Assembly (NCBI GenBank): GCA_948960675.1
Contig: CARDPF010000002.1
Span: 1-28,798 of the forward strand
From: an uncultured Eisenbergiella sp.
GTDB lineage: Bacteria > Bacillota > Clostridia > Lachnospirales > Lachnospiraceae
Reading direction: 5' to 3'
DNA length: 28,798 nt
Positions 15,837-23,727 of the stretch are shown piece by piece; within the stretch, counting starts at the first letter, position 1, and the number at the start of each line of letters is the position of its first letter. A program made the position numbers and the translations under genes. Under the pieces are notes generated by a model. The model saw only the letters and a list, made by a program, of their open reading frames with translations. It did no database searches and was not told the origin of the DNA.

Positions 15837-17867
15837 TTGAAAAAAGAAATCAGTTTTAGAAATATCCGCTTGGAAAACGCCATCCGCATACAGGGCAGTG
15901 ACCACCGGCTGGAGATGGAAATTGCCAGGGACGGCGGCGGTATCCTTCTGTCCTGCGATCATTTTTGCAGTTTTTGGACGCTTGCGGTGGAAATGGAAAC
16001 CCTGGACCGTGACGCCGTCCCTTTTTGCATCTGCTTCTATAAAAAGGGAAATGCTTCTTTGGACACACCGGACTTTTTGGGAAAAACCGGTGTCAAGCCC
16101 AGGCTTCGGTCCACCTGGACCTTTGCCTTCTCCCTCCTTGAACGCTCTGCCGCCCCCCAACGGACAAGCGGCCGCCAAAAGCTGGATTTATCCGGATTTC
16201 CCTGCCGTATCGAAGAAATGGAAACCATCTATATCCGGTTTATGCCCCATTTTACCCCGTTTCGGGTACGTCTTTCCGGTTTGCGCCTCTGTGACGGACA
16301 GCCGGATTTTTATGTGGAGCCCAAGCCGCTGCTGGACGAAATGGGGCAATACATCCCCAAGGTATGGGAACATAAGCAGCCCTCACCGGAAAAAATGGCG
16401 GCCTCCCTGCGCATCCAATATGCCAACGTCATGCGGCAAAGACCCCAGGCAGACGGGTTTTCCATACCGGGCTGGAACCGTTTCGGCGGCTGGAAAGAAA
16501 AAAAGCTGCAGCCCGGCAGCGGCTTTTTTTCCACCTGTCACGACGAAAAGCGCTGGTGGCTGACAGATCCGGAAGGATACGCCTTCTTTTCCATTGGCCC
16601 CGACTGCGTGGGCACGGACCGGGAGACGCGGGCGGACGGTCAGGAACATTTGCTGCGCTATAACCCTGCCGCCGTCGGCGCATATCCGGAAGCCGTCCGA
16701 AGGGAAACGCGCCCCGACGGCCAACAATCGCTTTTTATTGATTTTCCCAAAATAAACCTGTGCCGGGCTTTCGGAAAAGACTGGCAGGACGCGTGGATCC
16801 AAATGACCCTCCGCCGCATGCGCAACTGGGGCTTTAACACGGTGGCCAACTGGTCGGATGAAACCTTCTGCCATGCGGCCGCCCTTCCCTATGTGCTGCC
16901 ACTCAACACAAAAGCCCCCTTTCCCTCCACACAAAAAACCATCTACCAGGATTTTCCGGATGTATTTGCCCCAAGCTACCGCTCTGCCTCCGAAGCCTTT
17001 GCCCGGGCGCTGCTCCCTTATCGAAACGATCCTTTGCTCATCGGCTATTTTATGTGCAACGAACCGGGATGGGGCTTTGAAAAAGGGCTTAATCTGGGCC
17101 TGGAACTGCTCAAAAATCCTGCCCCGCTGTGCAGCCGGGACAGTCTTGTAGCATTTCTGCGCACCCGCTGCCGCAATGACATCCATGTACTAAACGGCCG
17201 CTGGCACACGGACTTTGCGGATTTTACCGACCTGCTCTCCCCCTGCCCTATCGCAGATGCCTTTTCGTCCGAGGCACTGTCGGATCTGCGGGATTTCACC
17301 GCCATCCTCATCCGGGAGTATGTGTCCGTTCCCGCAGCGGCATGCCGCCGCGCAGATCCTTGGCATTTGAATCTGGGCATGCGGTGGGCCTTTATCCACG
17401 ATCCCCTTTTGGTCTCCGGCTGGGAAAACTTCGACGTATTCAGCATCAACTGCTACAAAATTGATCCCCTCCCCTCCCTGTCGGCCATCGTATCGGCAGG
17501 GGTGGACAGGCCGCTCATGATCGGGGAATTCCACCACGGCGCCTTAGACTGCGGCCATGTGGCCACCGGCATCCGGGGCGTGGCCTCCCAGCAGGAACGG
17601 GGCAGGGCCTACCGCTATTACGTGGAAAACGCCGCCTCCTTTCCCAATCTGGTGGGCTGTCATTATTTTACCTACAATGACCAGTCCCCGCTGGGCCGGA
17701 TGGACGGCGAGTGCTATAACATCGGTTTTGTGGACGCCTGCCAGACCCCTTACCAGCCCATGACGCAGGCGGCATACCGCACTGCCAAAACCCTCTATGA
17801 GGTTGCCGACGGCCGTATTGCCCCCACACAAAAACGCCCCCTGGAAATACCGGCTGTATTTTTTTAA
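15837..17867 (+). CDS. Clan GH-A glycoside hydrolase, GH50 (beta-agarase)-like
   Basis: A 676-residue protein without a signal peptide, so cytoplasmic. An N-terminal beta-sandwich-like region of about 165 residues precedes a TIM-barrel region marked by WWLTDPEGYAFFSIGPDCVG (about 240-259). Probable acid/base Glu409 is in YFMCNEPGWGFE and probable nucleophile Glu564 in MIGEFHHGALDCG. HYFTYNDQSPLGRMDGE follows. These resemble GH50 enzymes, known mainly as beta-agarases, and other clan GH-A exo-enzymes. I infer a beta-glycosidase acting on imported oligosaccharides, not necessarily agar. Start choice: the ATG at 15822 has no ribosome binding site and GGAGG lies inside it (15824-15828), eight bases before TTG 15837, so the TTG is preferred. 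It is divergent from the transporter operon and likely regulated with it. Confidence 0.8.
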   Translation: MKKEISFRNIRLENAIRIQGSDHRLEMEIARDGGGILLSCDHFCSFWTLAVEMETLDRDAVPFCICFYKKGNASLDTPDFLGKTGVKPRLRSTWTFAFSLLERSAAPQRTSGRQKLDLSGFPCRIEEMETIYIRFMPHFTPFRVRLSGLRLCDGQPDFYVEPKPLLDEMGQYIPKVWEHKQPSPEKMAASLRIQYANVMRQRPQADGFSIPGWNRFGGWKEKKLQPGSGFFSTCHDEKRWWLTDPEGYAFFSIGPDCVGTDRETRADGQEHLLRYNPAAVGAYPEAVRRETRPDGQQSLFIDFPKINLCRAFGKDWQDAWIQMTLRRMRNWGFNTVANWSDETFCHAAALPYVLPLNTKAPFPSTQKTIYQDFPDVFAPSYRSASEAFARALLPYRNDPLLIGYFMCNEPGWGFEKGLNLGLELLKNPAPLCSRDSLVAFLRTRCRNDIHVLNGRWHTDFADFTDLLSPCPIADAFSSEALSDLRDFTAILIREYVSVPAAACRRADPWHLNLGMRWAFIHDPLLVSGWENFDVFSINCYKIDPLPSLSAIVSAGVDRPLMIGEFHHGALDCGHVATGIRGVASQQERGRAYRYYVENAASFPNLVGCHYFTYNDQSPLGRMDGECYNIGFVDACQTPYQPMTQAAYRTAKTLYEVADGRIAPTQKRPLEIPAVFF

Positions 17868-18023
17868 TACCGCCCGGTAAGGGAAAGAAAACTGCGGCAG
17901 GATCCACCTTCCCCGCCTGCCGGTGCGCCGCCCGATGCCCGAAACCAAAACGAAAAGACATTGCCTGCGGATCATTCCCAAACCCCATCGCCTTTGGCGG
18001 GAAAAAAATCCCCAGACAGGTGA

Positions 18024-18052
18024 TTGGCTTTTTGCCCGTGTTCGTTTACAAT
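18024..18052 (+). promoter_or_regulatory. Promoter of the acetyltransferase/methyltransferase pair
   Basis: TTGGCT (18024-18029), a 17-base spacer and TACAAT (18047-18052) precede the acetyltransferase start by 45 bases. The remainder of the gap after the hydrolase (17868-18023) shows only a 7-bp stem (17895-17901 with 17916-17922) without a T tract. Confidence 0.6.
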
Positions 18053-18097
18053 AATACCGGAGCGTATTTCAAGCACACGCAAAACAGGAGGCCGGAC

Positions 18098-18601
18098 ATG
18101 GTACGAAAAGCAAACACAGGGGACATCTCACGGTTGGCGGAAATAGAAGTTTTTGGGAAAAGGGTGGCATACCGCCCCATTTTTCAGGACGATAACGGTT
18201 CCTTCAACCAACTCCAGGTCGGAAATATCATGGACGAATACCGCCAAAACCCTTCCCTGCTCAACCGCATCTGGGTATACGACGACGGTATTGTAAAAGG
18301 ACTCGTCGGCCAGAAGGACTACCCGGACAACCACAGGACGGGCGAAATAGAATTATACTGCTTTTATGTGGAACCGTTTTTCAAAGGACAGGGAATCGGC
18401 AGCGCGTTGCTGCGGCATTTTTGCGCGGAAGCACAGAAACGGCACAAGCAGACGATTTACGCCTGGGTACTGCAAAAAAATACCCAGGCAAGGCGTTTCT
18501 ATGAGCGAAACGGTTTTGCCGCAAACGGGCGCGAAGGAGTGGTTCCGGGCACAACCGCCCGCAACATGTGCTATGTAAAAAAATTGGGGGAAAACGGATG
18601 A
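18098..18601 (+). CDS. GNAT family N-acetyltransferase
   Basis: A 167-residue cytoplasmic acetyltransferase that would transfer acetyl from acetyl-CoA to an amine. The acetyl-CoA binding motif is FKGQGIGSALLRHF (about 95-108). NTQARRFYERNGF is the usual motif-B helix and FYxxxGF signature near the C-terminus. The start is MVRKANTGD because AGGAGG lies seven bases before that ATG; the frame extends upstream without support. The stop overlaps the next start as ATGA, so the downstream HTH-methyltransferase is translationally coupled. The substrate is unknown; antibiotic or peptide N-terminus acetylation are family possibilities only. Confidence 0.88.
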   Translation: MVRKANTGDISRLAEIEVFGKRVAYRPIFQDDNGSFNQLQVGNIMDEYRQNPSLLNRIWVYDDGIVKGLVGQKDYPDNHRTGEIELYCFYVEPFFKGQGIGSALLRHFCAEAQKRHKQTIYAWVLQKNTQARRFYERNGFAANGREGVVPGTTARNMCYVKKLGENG

Positions 18602-19719
18602 GCAAAATACAGCTGCGCATTTATGACCTTAGAAAGAGAAAAAACATCGGACAGCGGGAGCTTGCCGGACACCTGGGCGTATCGGTCCAGACAATCAGCA
18701 AATGGGAAAACGATATCAGCATGCCGGATATCTCCCTGCTTCCGGATATCGCGGCTTTTTTTCAGGTAACGGTGGATGAGGTCCTTGGCCTAAAACCGCT
18801 GCCCGGGGAAACCTACATTCCTGTCCCCAGCGGGGAAAAGGACTATTGGGAATCCCGGCTGCATTATTTGCAGGCCAGCAGAAAAGCATTCTGGAACCAG
18901 GATTATCTGGCATTTCTCGTCCAAAAAGTCTGGAATTTGCAAGACCCCGTACAGATTTTGGACTGCGGCTGCGGCTTTGGCTATATGGGACAGGTTCTTT
19001 TGCCGCTCCTGCCCAAGGGAAGCGCTTACACGGGAATTGATTTTTCCCGGAATATGGTAGAAGCGGGAAGCAGGCTTTTTGCTAAATCCGGGCTGCCAGG
19101 GAAATTTATCTGCGATGATTTCCTGACATACCCCTTCCGGCAAAAATACGATTTCGTGATCAGCCAGGCGGCGATGCGTCACGTCGGCAACACGCAGGCT
19201 TTTCTGAAAAAAATGATCGCACAGACCAAAAGCGGCGGTCTGGTGGTGGCGGTCGATGTCAACCGGGAATTTGAATGCGACGGCTTTTATATCGACGGCA
19301 TGGATTATCAGGAACTTTGCTCCCGTAGCGGTTTCCGGAAAATGTGGGCCAAAGAACTGTACTGCCAGGACCGGGATTATGCGATCGGCATGCGCCTGCC
19401 CGTGATGATGCAGCGGGAAGGGCTTCGCAATGTGGATGTGCGCATCAACGACAAGGTCAGCTTTGTCACCCCCGGCAAGGCAGATTACGCTGCCTGCGTA
19501 GAAGCCCTTCTGGCGGAAAAGCAATGGGAGCAACCCTGCAGCCCGCAGGACGAAGAACCAATCATCCGGCAGTTTATCAACCATGGCATGGACAGGAAAG
19601 AAGCGGAGGATTATTGCCGCAGGCAGCGCAAGATGCAGGCATATGTGGAAAAGAACAGGGAAAACCTGACCTACCTGCAATGGCGCGGCCTGATTGTCAG
19701 CTATGGATGGAAAGCCTGA
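18598..19719 (+). CDS. HTH-XRE / SAM-dependent methyltransferase fusion
   Basis: A 373-residue protein. Residues 1-65 form an XRE-type helix-turn-helix (IGQRELAGHLGVSVQTISKWEND). A class I SAM-dependent methyltransferase follows, with motif I ILDCGCGFGYMG (120-131) and the acidic end of strand 2 in YTGIDFS (144-150). The C-terminal 90 residues are not recognised. ATG 18598 is chosen because it overlaps the acetyltransferase stop by four bases and GGGGG lies just upstream; the longer frame is not supported. Fusion of a DNA-binding domain to a small-molecule-type methyltransferase suggests a regulator that modifies, or responds to, a metabolite. The substrate is unknown. It converges on the helicase gene with only 14 bases between stops. 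Confidence 0.85.
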   Translation: MSKIQLRIYDLRKRKNIGQRELAGHLGVSVQTISKWENDISMPDISLLPDIAAFFQVTVDEVLGLKPLPGETYIPVPSGEKDYWESRLHYLQASRKAFWNQDYLAFLVQKVWNLQDPVQILDCGCGFGYMGQVLLPLLPKGSAYTGIDFSRNMVEAGSRLFAKSGLPGKFICDDFLTYPFRQKYDFVISQAAMRHVGNTQAFLKKMIAQTKSGGLVVAVDVNREFECDGFYIDGMDYQELCSRSGFRKMWAKELYCQDRDYAIGMRLPVMMQREGLRNVDVRINDKVSFVTPGKADYAACVEALLAEKQWEQPCSPQDEEPIIRQFINHGMDRKEAEDYCRRQRKMQAYVEKNRENLTYLQWRGLIVSYGWKA

Positions 19720-19733
19720 CAGGCAAAAGCGGT

Positions 19734-21704
19734 TTACGTTGTGCCTCCATCCCCTTTCTTTTTCCTGTGCATTTCCGCATAACATTTATCGCACACCCGG
19801 TACGTGGCCCCCAGCGGCAGCTGGCTGCCGCAGTATTGGCATTTGCGGATATAATCCTTCTTATTTTTGGAAAGCAGCAGCATGATGGTGGTTTCCGTTT
19901 TTTCCCGCTCCCTCTCCAGCCTGTTCAAATCCATGTTTTTCCCCAGTCTGGTGGAAAACTGGTAATACAGGTCCAGCATTTTGTAAAAGGTCTCGTAACG
20001 GCTCAGACCGGAGTCGGTGCACATCATCAGTGCCGGAAAATGGAGGGAGACGTCCGCCGTATAGGTTTTGCAGTAATACAGCCACAATTCCACCAAATCC
20101 CGGTTTTTGATATCGATGGAACAGGTCAGCATGCGGTACAGAATCCGTTTATCCTCAAACCCGTCGATCTCCCTGCGGTCCCGGTAAGCCCGCTCATATA
20201 AAAACATCACCTCATCAATGCTGATTTTTTCAAAGGGCGGTGCGGTCTCCACGGATTTCCAAATCTGCAGCACCGCATTGAGCGGCTCGTCCATATCCAG
20301 AAGAACCTGCGGAAAGCCCAGGCTTACATGCTCCACCTCCGGTTCGGGCTCCCCAAAACGGCTGCGGATATAGGCGATGCCTTCCTCCCCCATGGCCCCC
20401 ACATAACCGGTATCATAAATCCCGAAGCGCCCGGCACGCCCGGCAATCTGGCGGATTTCCGAGACCAAAAGCGGCCTTGTGCTTTTTCCGTCAAATTTCT
20501 CGGTCTGGATAAAAACAATCCGGCGCACAGGCAGGTTCAGCCCCATCCCGATGGCGTCTGTGGAAACCACCACCCTGGTCTGCTTCTGCGCAAAAAGATG
20601 CATCTGGCGGCGGCGGATTTCCGGGGGCAGGCTTCCGTAAATCACGCTGGCCTTGGTTCCCCGCCGCTCCAGACGACCGGCAATGTCCAATACGGCCCGT
20701 TTGGTAAAGACGATCAGCGCATCCCCCTCCCGCACATCCTCAGGAAAACGAAACGCCTCCTCCTCGCACAGCAGGGGGGTTTTGCGCTCATAGCGGCGGA
20801 TTTCGTACGTATCGTTACACAAATCAATCAGATGGGTGACGACCTTTTGGGCCGCCGGACTCATGCAGACATGCACTTCTTTCGCCCGCACTCCCAAAAT
20901 GGCCCTGGTCCAGGAATGCCCCCGGTCAGAATCCGCAATCATCTGCGCCTCGTCTATCACCGCAATGTCATATTCCTGGTCGATGTCCAGCATTTCCACC
21001 GTGGAGGCGGTGATCCGGCTTTGATCCTCATAAATCCGCTCCTCCCCGGTCAGCATCGTGCAGGGAATCTGAAAATCCTTCATTTTCTCATACACTTCCA
21101 GCGCCAAAAGCCTAAGCGGCCCCAGATATACCCCGTTTTGGGCGGTTTTTAACCGCTCCAGCGCCTGATAGGTCTTTCCGCAGTTGGTGGGGCCGATATG
21201 CAGGATAAACTTTCTTGCCATCTGCAAAGCCTCCGGAAATTCCATCTCCGGCCGTGTGGGAACCATGTCGATAATCTGCGTCTTAATACCGTCCTCCGCA
21301 TAATTTCTGCACAGGCTCCGCAGCGTTTTCTGGCAAATGGCAAAAGGCATCTGCGTCCGCAGAAATTCCAGAAACTTCGCCGTCACCATTTCCTGTTCCG
21401 TTTCTTTTAGTTCCCCCAAATCCAACCGCACCAGCTGCGGCATCATCAGATCCCGGATTTTCATGATGGCAAACTGATTGTCCATCTTGAAAGCATAGTA
21501 AACCAGGTTCCGTATCTGCCTGTGGTATTCCTCCAAATGGGCAGGGCTGAGTTTCTTTGCCCGGCTGGCCGTCATCTCCCCCAGTATGGAAGTGATCCGC
21601 TGTTCATAGGTCTTTTTTCCGTCGTTATTTTTCTTTTTTATATTCTTGACGCAATCCCTGTACTGGGTAAAGTAAAACTGCGCCAGTTTTTCTGCCTGTA
21701 TCAT
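19734..21704 (-). CDS. Suv3-like DEAD-box-related RNA helicase with C-terminal zinc ribbon
   Basis: A 656-residue helicase. About 165 N-terminal residues are mostly helical and unrecognised. Walker A is GPTNCGKT (171-178), Walker B is DEAQ (251-254) and motif VI is QIAGRAGR (419-426). The segment GVYLGPLRLLALEVYEKM, LTGEER, TVEMLD and AVIDEAQMI closely follows the pattern I recall for Suv3, the helicase of the mitochondrial and alphaproteobacterial RNA degradation machinery. The C-terminus adds a four-cysteine zinc ribbon (Cys622, Cys625, Cys638, Cys641) and a basic tail. The start has only a weak GGGA. It lies 66 bases downstream of the restriction-modification genes on the same strand and could be co-transcribed. 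Role in RNA turnover is inferred from the family. Confidence 0.85.
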   Translation of the reverse strand: MIQAEKLAQFYFTQYRDCVKNIKKKNNDGKKTYEQRITSILGEMTASRAKKLSPAHLEEYHRQIRNLVYYAFKMDNQFAIMKIRDLMMPQLVRLDLGELKETEQEMVTAKFLEFLRTQMPFAICQKTLRSLCRNYAEDGIKTQIIDMVPTRPEMEFPEALQMARKFILHIGPTNCGKTYQALERLKTAQNGVYLGPLRLLALEVYEKMKDFQIPCTMLTGEERIYEDQSRITASTVEMLDIDQEYDIAVIDEAQMIADSDRGHSWTRAILGVRAKEVHVCMSPAAQKVVTHLIDLCNDTYEIRRYERKTPLLCEEEAFRFPEDVREGDALIVFTKRAVLDIAGRLERRGTKASVIYGSLPPEIRRRQMHLFAQKQTRVVVSTDAIGMGLNLPVRRIVFIQTEKFDGKSTRPLLVSEIRQIAGRAGRFGIYDTGYVGAMGEEGIAYIRSRFGEPEPEVEHVSLGFPQVLLDMDEPLNAVLQIWKSVETAPPFEKISIDEVMFLYERAYRDRREIDGFEDKRILYRMLTCSIDIKNRDLVELWLYYCKTYTADVSLHFPALMMCTDSGLSRYETFYKMLDLYYQFSTRLGKNMDLNRLEREREKTETTIMLLLSKNKKDYIRKCQYCGSQLPLGATYRVCDKCYAEMHRKKKGDGGTT

Positions 21705-21770
21705 GTTTTTTCCCGGAAGCGGGTTATGCTTCCTGTCCTCTCTCTTCTTCTAAAAACTTTTATCGCCGTG

Positions 21771-22229
21771 TCAGTCTCCTGAATTAAATTCAACCAATTT
21801 CTCCCAGTCAATACTCCCGTCTTCCCGACAAAAGCTATTGGAAAATTCCCTTATCAATCTGTTGGCCGCCTTGTCATAGCTTTCTTTATAATCGGCAACA
21901 TACTTCTCCGGCATTGTTCCCATGTACCCTATGATTTTGATGTAAAATTGTTCATCACCCGTCAATTCCGCCCAGAAACGTTTTCCGGCAAAACAATTAC
22001 CAAAAATCGTTTCTTCGCTGGAACTTACAAATGCAGTAAGAATAGACTCTACAATTTCCGAAGCATTCTGCATGGCCTTCGCACGATATAAATATGGATT
22101 TTTCCGCTTAATAATCTGCTGTATATTTAATCCATCTATTTTTTCAATCAATGTCCCGTAAAAAGTTTCCAAAGCCGACGCTATTGCCTGTATCACTGTC
22201 TGTTCATCGTATGTACTATTTAACGGCAT
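21771..22229 (-). pseudogene. PmeII-like type II restriction endonuclease with catalytic core deleted in frame
   Basis: A 152-residue frame whose two halves both resemble a PmeII-like type II endonuclease family as I recall it. The N-terminal half has KRKNPYLYRAKAMQNASEIV and SSSEETIFG (69-77). The C-terminal half has AGKRFWAELTGDEQFY (81-96), PEKYVADYKESYDKAANRL and DGSIDWEKLVEFNSG. Family members I recall carry roughly 100 or more residues between these two blocks, holding the metal-binding nuclease core (PD-(D/E)xK-like, with a VKSG-type segment). Here the blocks are joined directly, so the protein should not cut DNA. The frame is intact, overlaps the methyltransferase end by 14 bases and has a GGGGGG ribosome binding site. 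Family assignment is moderately sure. The region is A+T-richer than its surroundings. Confidence 0.75.
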
Positions 22230-23130
22230 ATAGATTTCCCCCCAGTTCTATTGCATTTCTGATTTTGCTATGTACATTTGTCCCCCTGAATCGTTTCGTC
22301 TGCACGAAAGCAGTGGCATTAGCTACCGCTAAAACTGCCTTTCCAATAGCTTTAGCCAAACCAATCGGTACCGCATTTCCGATCTGTCTGTATTTCGCCG
22401 CAGTGGTGCCCGTAAAAATCCAGTCATCCGGAAACTGTTGAATTCTCGCATACTCCCTCACGCTCAATGGTCTGTTTTGCGTAGGATGGCACATCATTGT
22501 CGCTTTCTGAACCGGAGATGTAACCACTGTCGGAGAAGGCTGGTCATATGACAATCTTCTATAAAATCCAACTTTGCCGCCACCGGACTTATATGCCCCT
22601 CCCATTGCAATAGATATCAGATCTTCCGGCAAATCCCTCCAATTGCCTCCCTCCGGAATCATCTTCAAAAATTTTAGACGCTCTTCCCCAAATGCCGCAC
22701 ATTCTCCCTGCTCAAATTCTAAACTTCCAATTGCACTTCTTACAGTCTGCCACTGATATTCTTTATTTTGATGCATTTGAAAATGCGTGGAGATTGGAAG
22801 AAATATATCTTCTTTATCCCGGCTTCCGATCAGCACAAACCGCTCCCTAAACTGCGGACCCCCACAAATCAAAAACGGCTCTCCAATATGCAATCCCGTC
22901 AATTCCAATATCTGACCCGGCTCAATTTCCCTGATGTCACCCCCTAATACTTTATGTCCGTTTTCCCTCATGGTAGCCACACAGGAAGCGTCAAAATCCT
23001 GCCCTATTACTACATTTAAGCCAGCCCTCCCCAATCCTATGTCCAATCCCATCGCTCCGGAAAACAAAGAAATAACATCCCTGTTATCAGCATATATGCC
23101 ATAATCCTTCTGTCCGTTTTTAGTGCCCAT
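22216..23130 (-). pseudogene. C5 cytosine DNA methyltransferase lacking catalytic motifs IV-VII
   Basis: A 304-residue frame. Motif I (DVISLFSGAMGLDIGLGRAG) binds SAM. Motif VIII (QFRERFVLIGSR), a target-recognition region, motif IX (RPLSVREYARIQQFP) and motif X (QIGNAVPIGLAKAIG) are all present. At residues 89-93 the sequence runs CGGP straight into QFRER. That is the first part of motif IV (GGPPCQ) joined to motif VIII (PQFRER). The catalytic Pro-Cys and the ENV motif VI are absent, so methylation should be impossible although SAM- and DNA-binding parts remain. The junction falls at a proline codon common to both motifs, as expected for a deletion between short repeats. ATG 23130 shares one base with the controller stop (TGATG) and follows GGAGAGAG. 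Confidence 0.88.
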
Positions 23131-23339
23131 CAAATTCTCTCTCCGTTTTGCAATACGAATTTTCTTTCGAAAGAGCCATTCACAGCTTTCGCAATCTCTT
23201 CCAACTCTGCCACTGTAAAACTTTCCCTTTTCATTTTTCCACTAAAATTCTGCGGTGTTGTACCCAACCGCCGCGCAAGTTCTGCCACACTGATATCAGA
23301 CCGGACGCATAACACCTTGATTTGCTCGGAAATTTTCAT
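23130..23339 (-). CDS. Small HTH-XRE protein, probable restriction-modification controller
   Basis: A 69-residue protein that is almost all helix-turn-helix: VLCVRSDISVAELARRLGTT followed by PQNFSGKMKRESFTVAELEEIA. AGGGG lies nine bases before the ATG. It is the first gene of the operon, is read from a near-consensus promoter, and its stop overlaps the methyltransferase start by one base. Size and position fit a C-type controller that tunes methyltransferase and endonuclease expression. An ordinary phage-like repressor is the alternative. It looks intact even though both enzymes it would control are damaged. Confidence 0.8.
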   Translation of the reverse strand: MKISEQIKVLCVRSDISVAELARRLGTTPQNFSGKMKRESFTVAELEEIAKAVNGSFERKFVLQNGERI

Positions 23340-23377
23340 TTTGGATACCCCTTTTTCAAATTAGCTTTTCCCCTATC

Positions 23378-23406
23378 AGTATAAATCATGAACTTTACAA
23401 CGTCAA
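23378..23406 (-). promoter_or_regulatory. Promoter of the restriction-modification operon
   Basis: On the - strand TTGACG (23406-23401), exactly 17 bases and TATACT (23383-23378) make a near-consensus vegetative promoter, 38 bases before the controller start codon. The leader contains two AGGGG-type tracts, the second being the ribosome binding site. No clear symmetrical C-box is seen. Confidence 0.75.
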
Positions 23407-23469
23407 CCAGATAATTCATACGGAAACCAATTTTGCAGGAGGGGAGAAGCAGGGACGGCTTCCCGGTTG

Positions 23470-23530
23470 TCTGGAATGGAACGGCGTTTTGGTGAAATTC
23501 CCTGTTTTACATGTGAACATGCGCAAGTAT
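23470..23530. repeat. Degenerate partial copy related to the 266-bp palindrome
   Basis: Within the gene-free stretch 23407-23641, TGGAATG, then CGGCGTTTTGGT and GAAATTCC match the right arm of the palindrome at 11672-11702 with a one-base gap. ACATGTGAACATGC (23510-23523) matches its reverse complement further along. The partner arm is not recognisable nearby. The rest of this stretch (23531-23641) shows nothing I can assign. Confidence 0.5.
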
Positions 23531-23641
23531 ACGCCTGCCCGATAGGAGGGCTGCCCCAAATTCCCATCCCCAACCTATAGGCACGCCGTCTGGGCCCATG
23601 GCCAAACGAAATGACATGGATTGCTGCTTACATTCGTAAAC

Positions 23642-23693
23642 AATAAAAAACAAAGGCCATTTACAGGAAACATTCCCATAAATGACCTTTGTT
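23642..23693 (-). terminator. Terminator of the second transporter operon
   Basis: On the - strand a 15-base stem (23693-23679 with 23663-23649, one G-U pair) is followed by a T tract (TTTTTTATTG). It lies 35 bases after the stop of the binding-protein gene. Confidence 0.9.
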
Positions 23694-23727
23694 CCATCCA
23701 TCACCGCGCATTACGCGCCATGCTTCT

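Noticed and set aside
17895..17922. Hairpin after the GH-A hydrolase as its terminator
   Set aside because: Seven-bp stem with a 14-base loop and no T tract; too weak to call.
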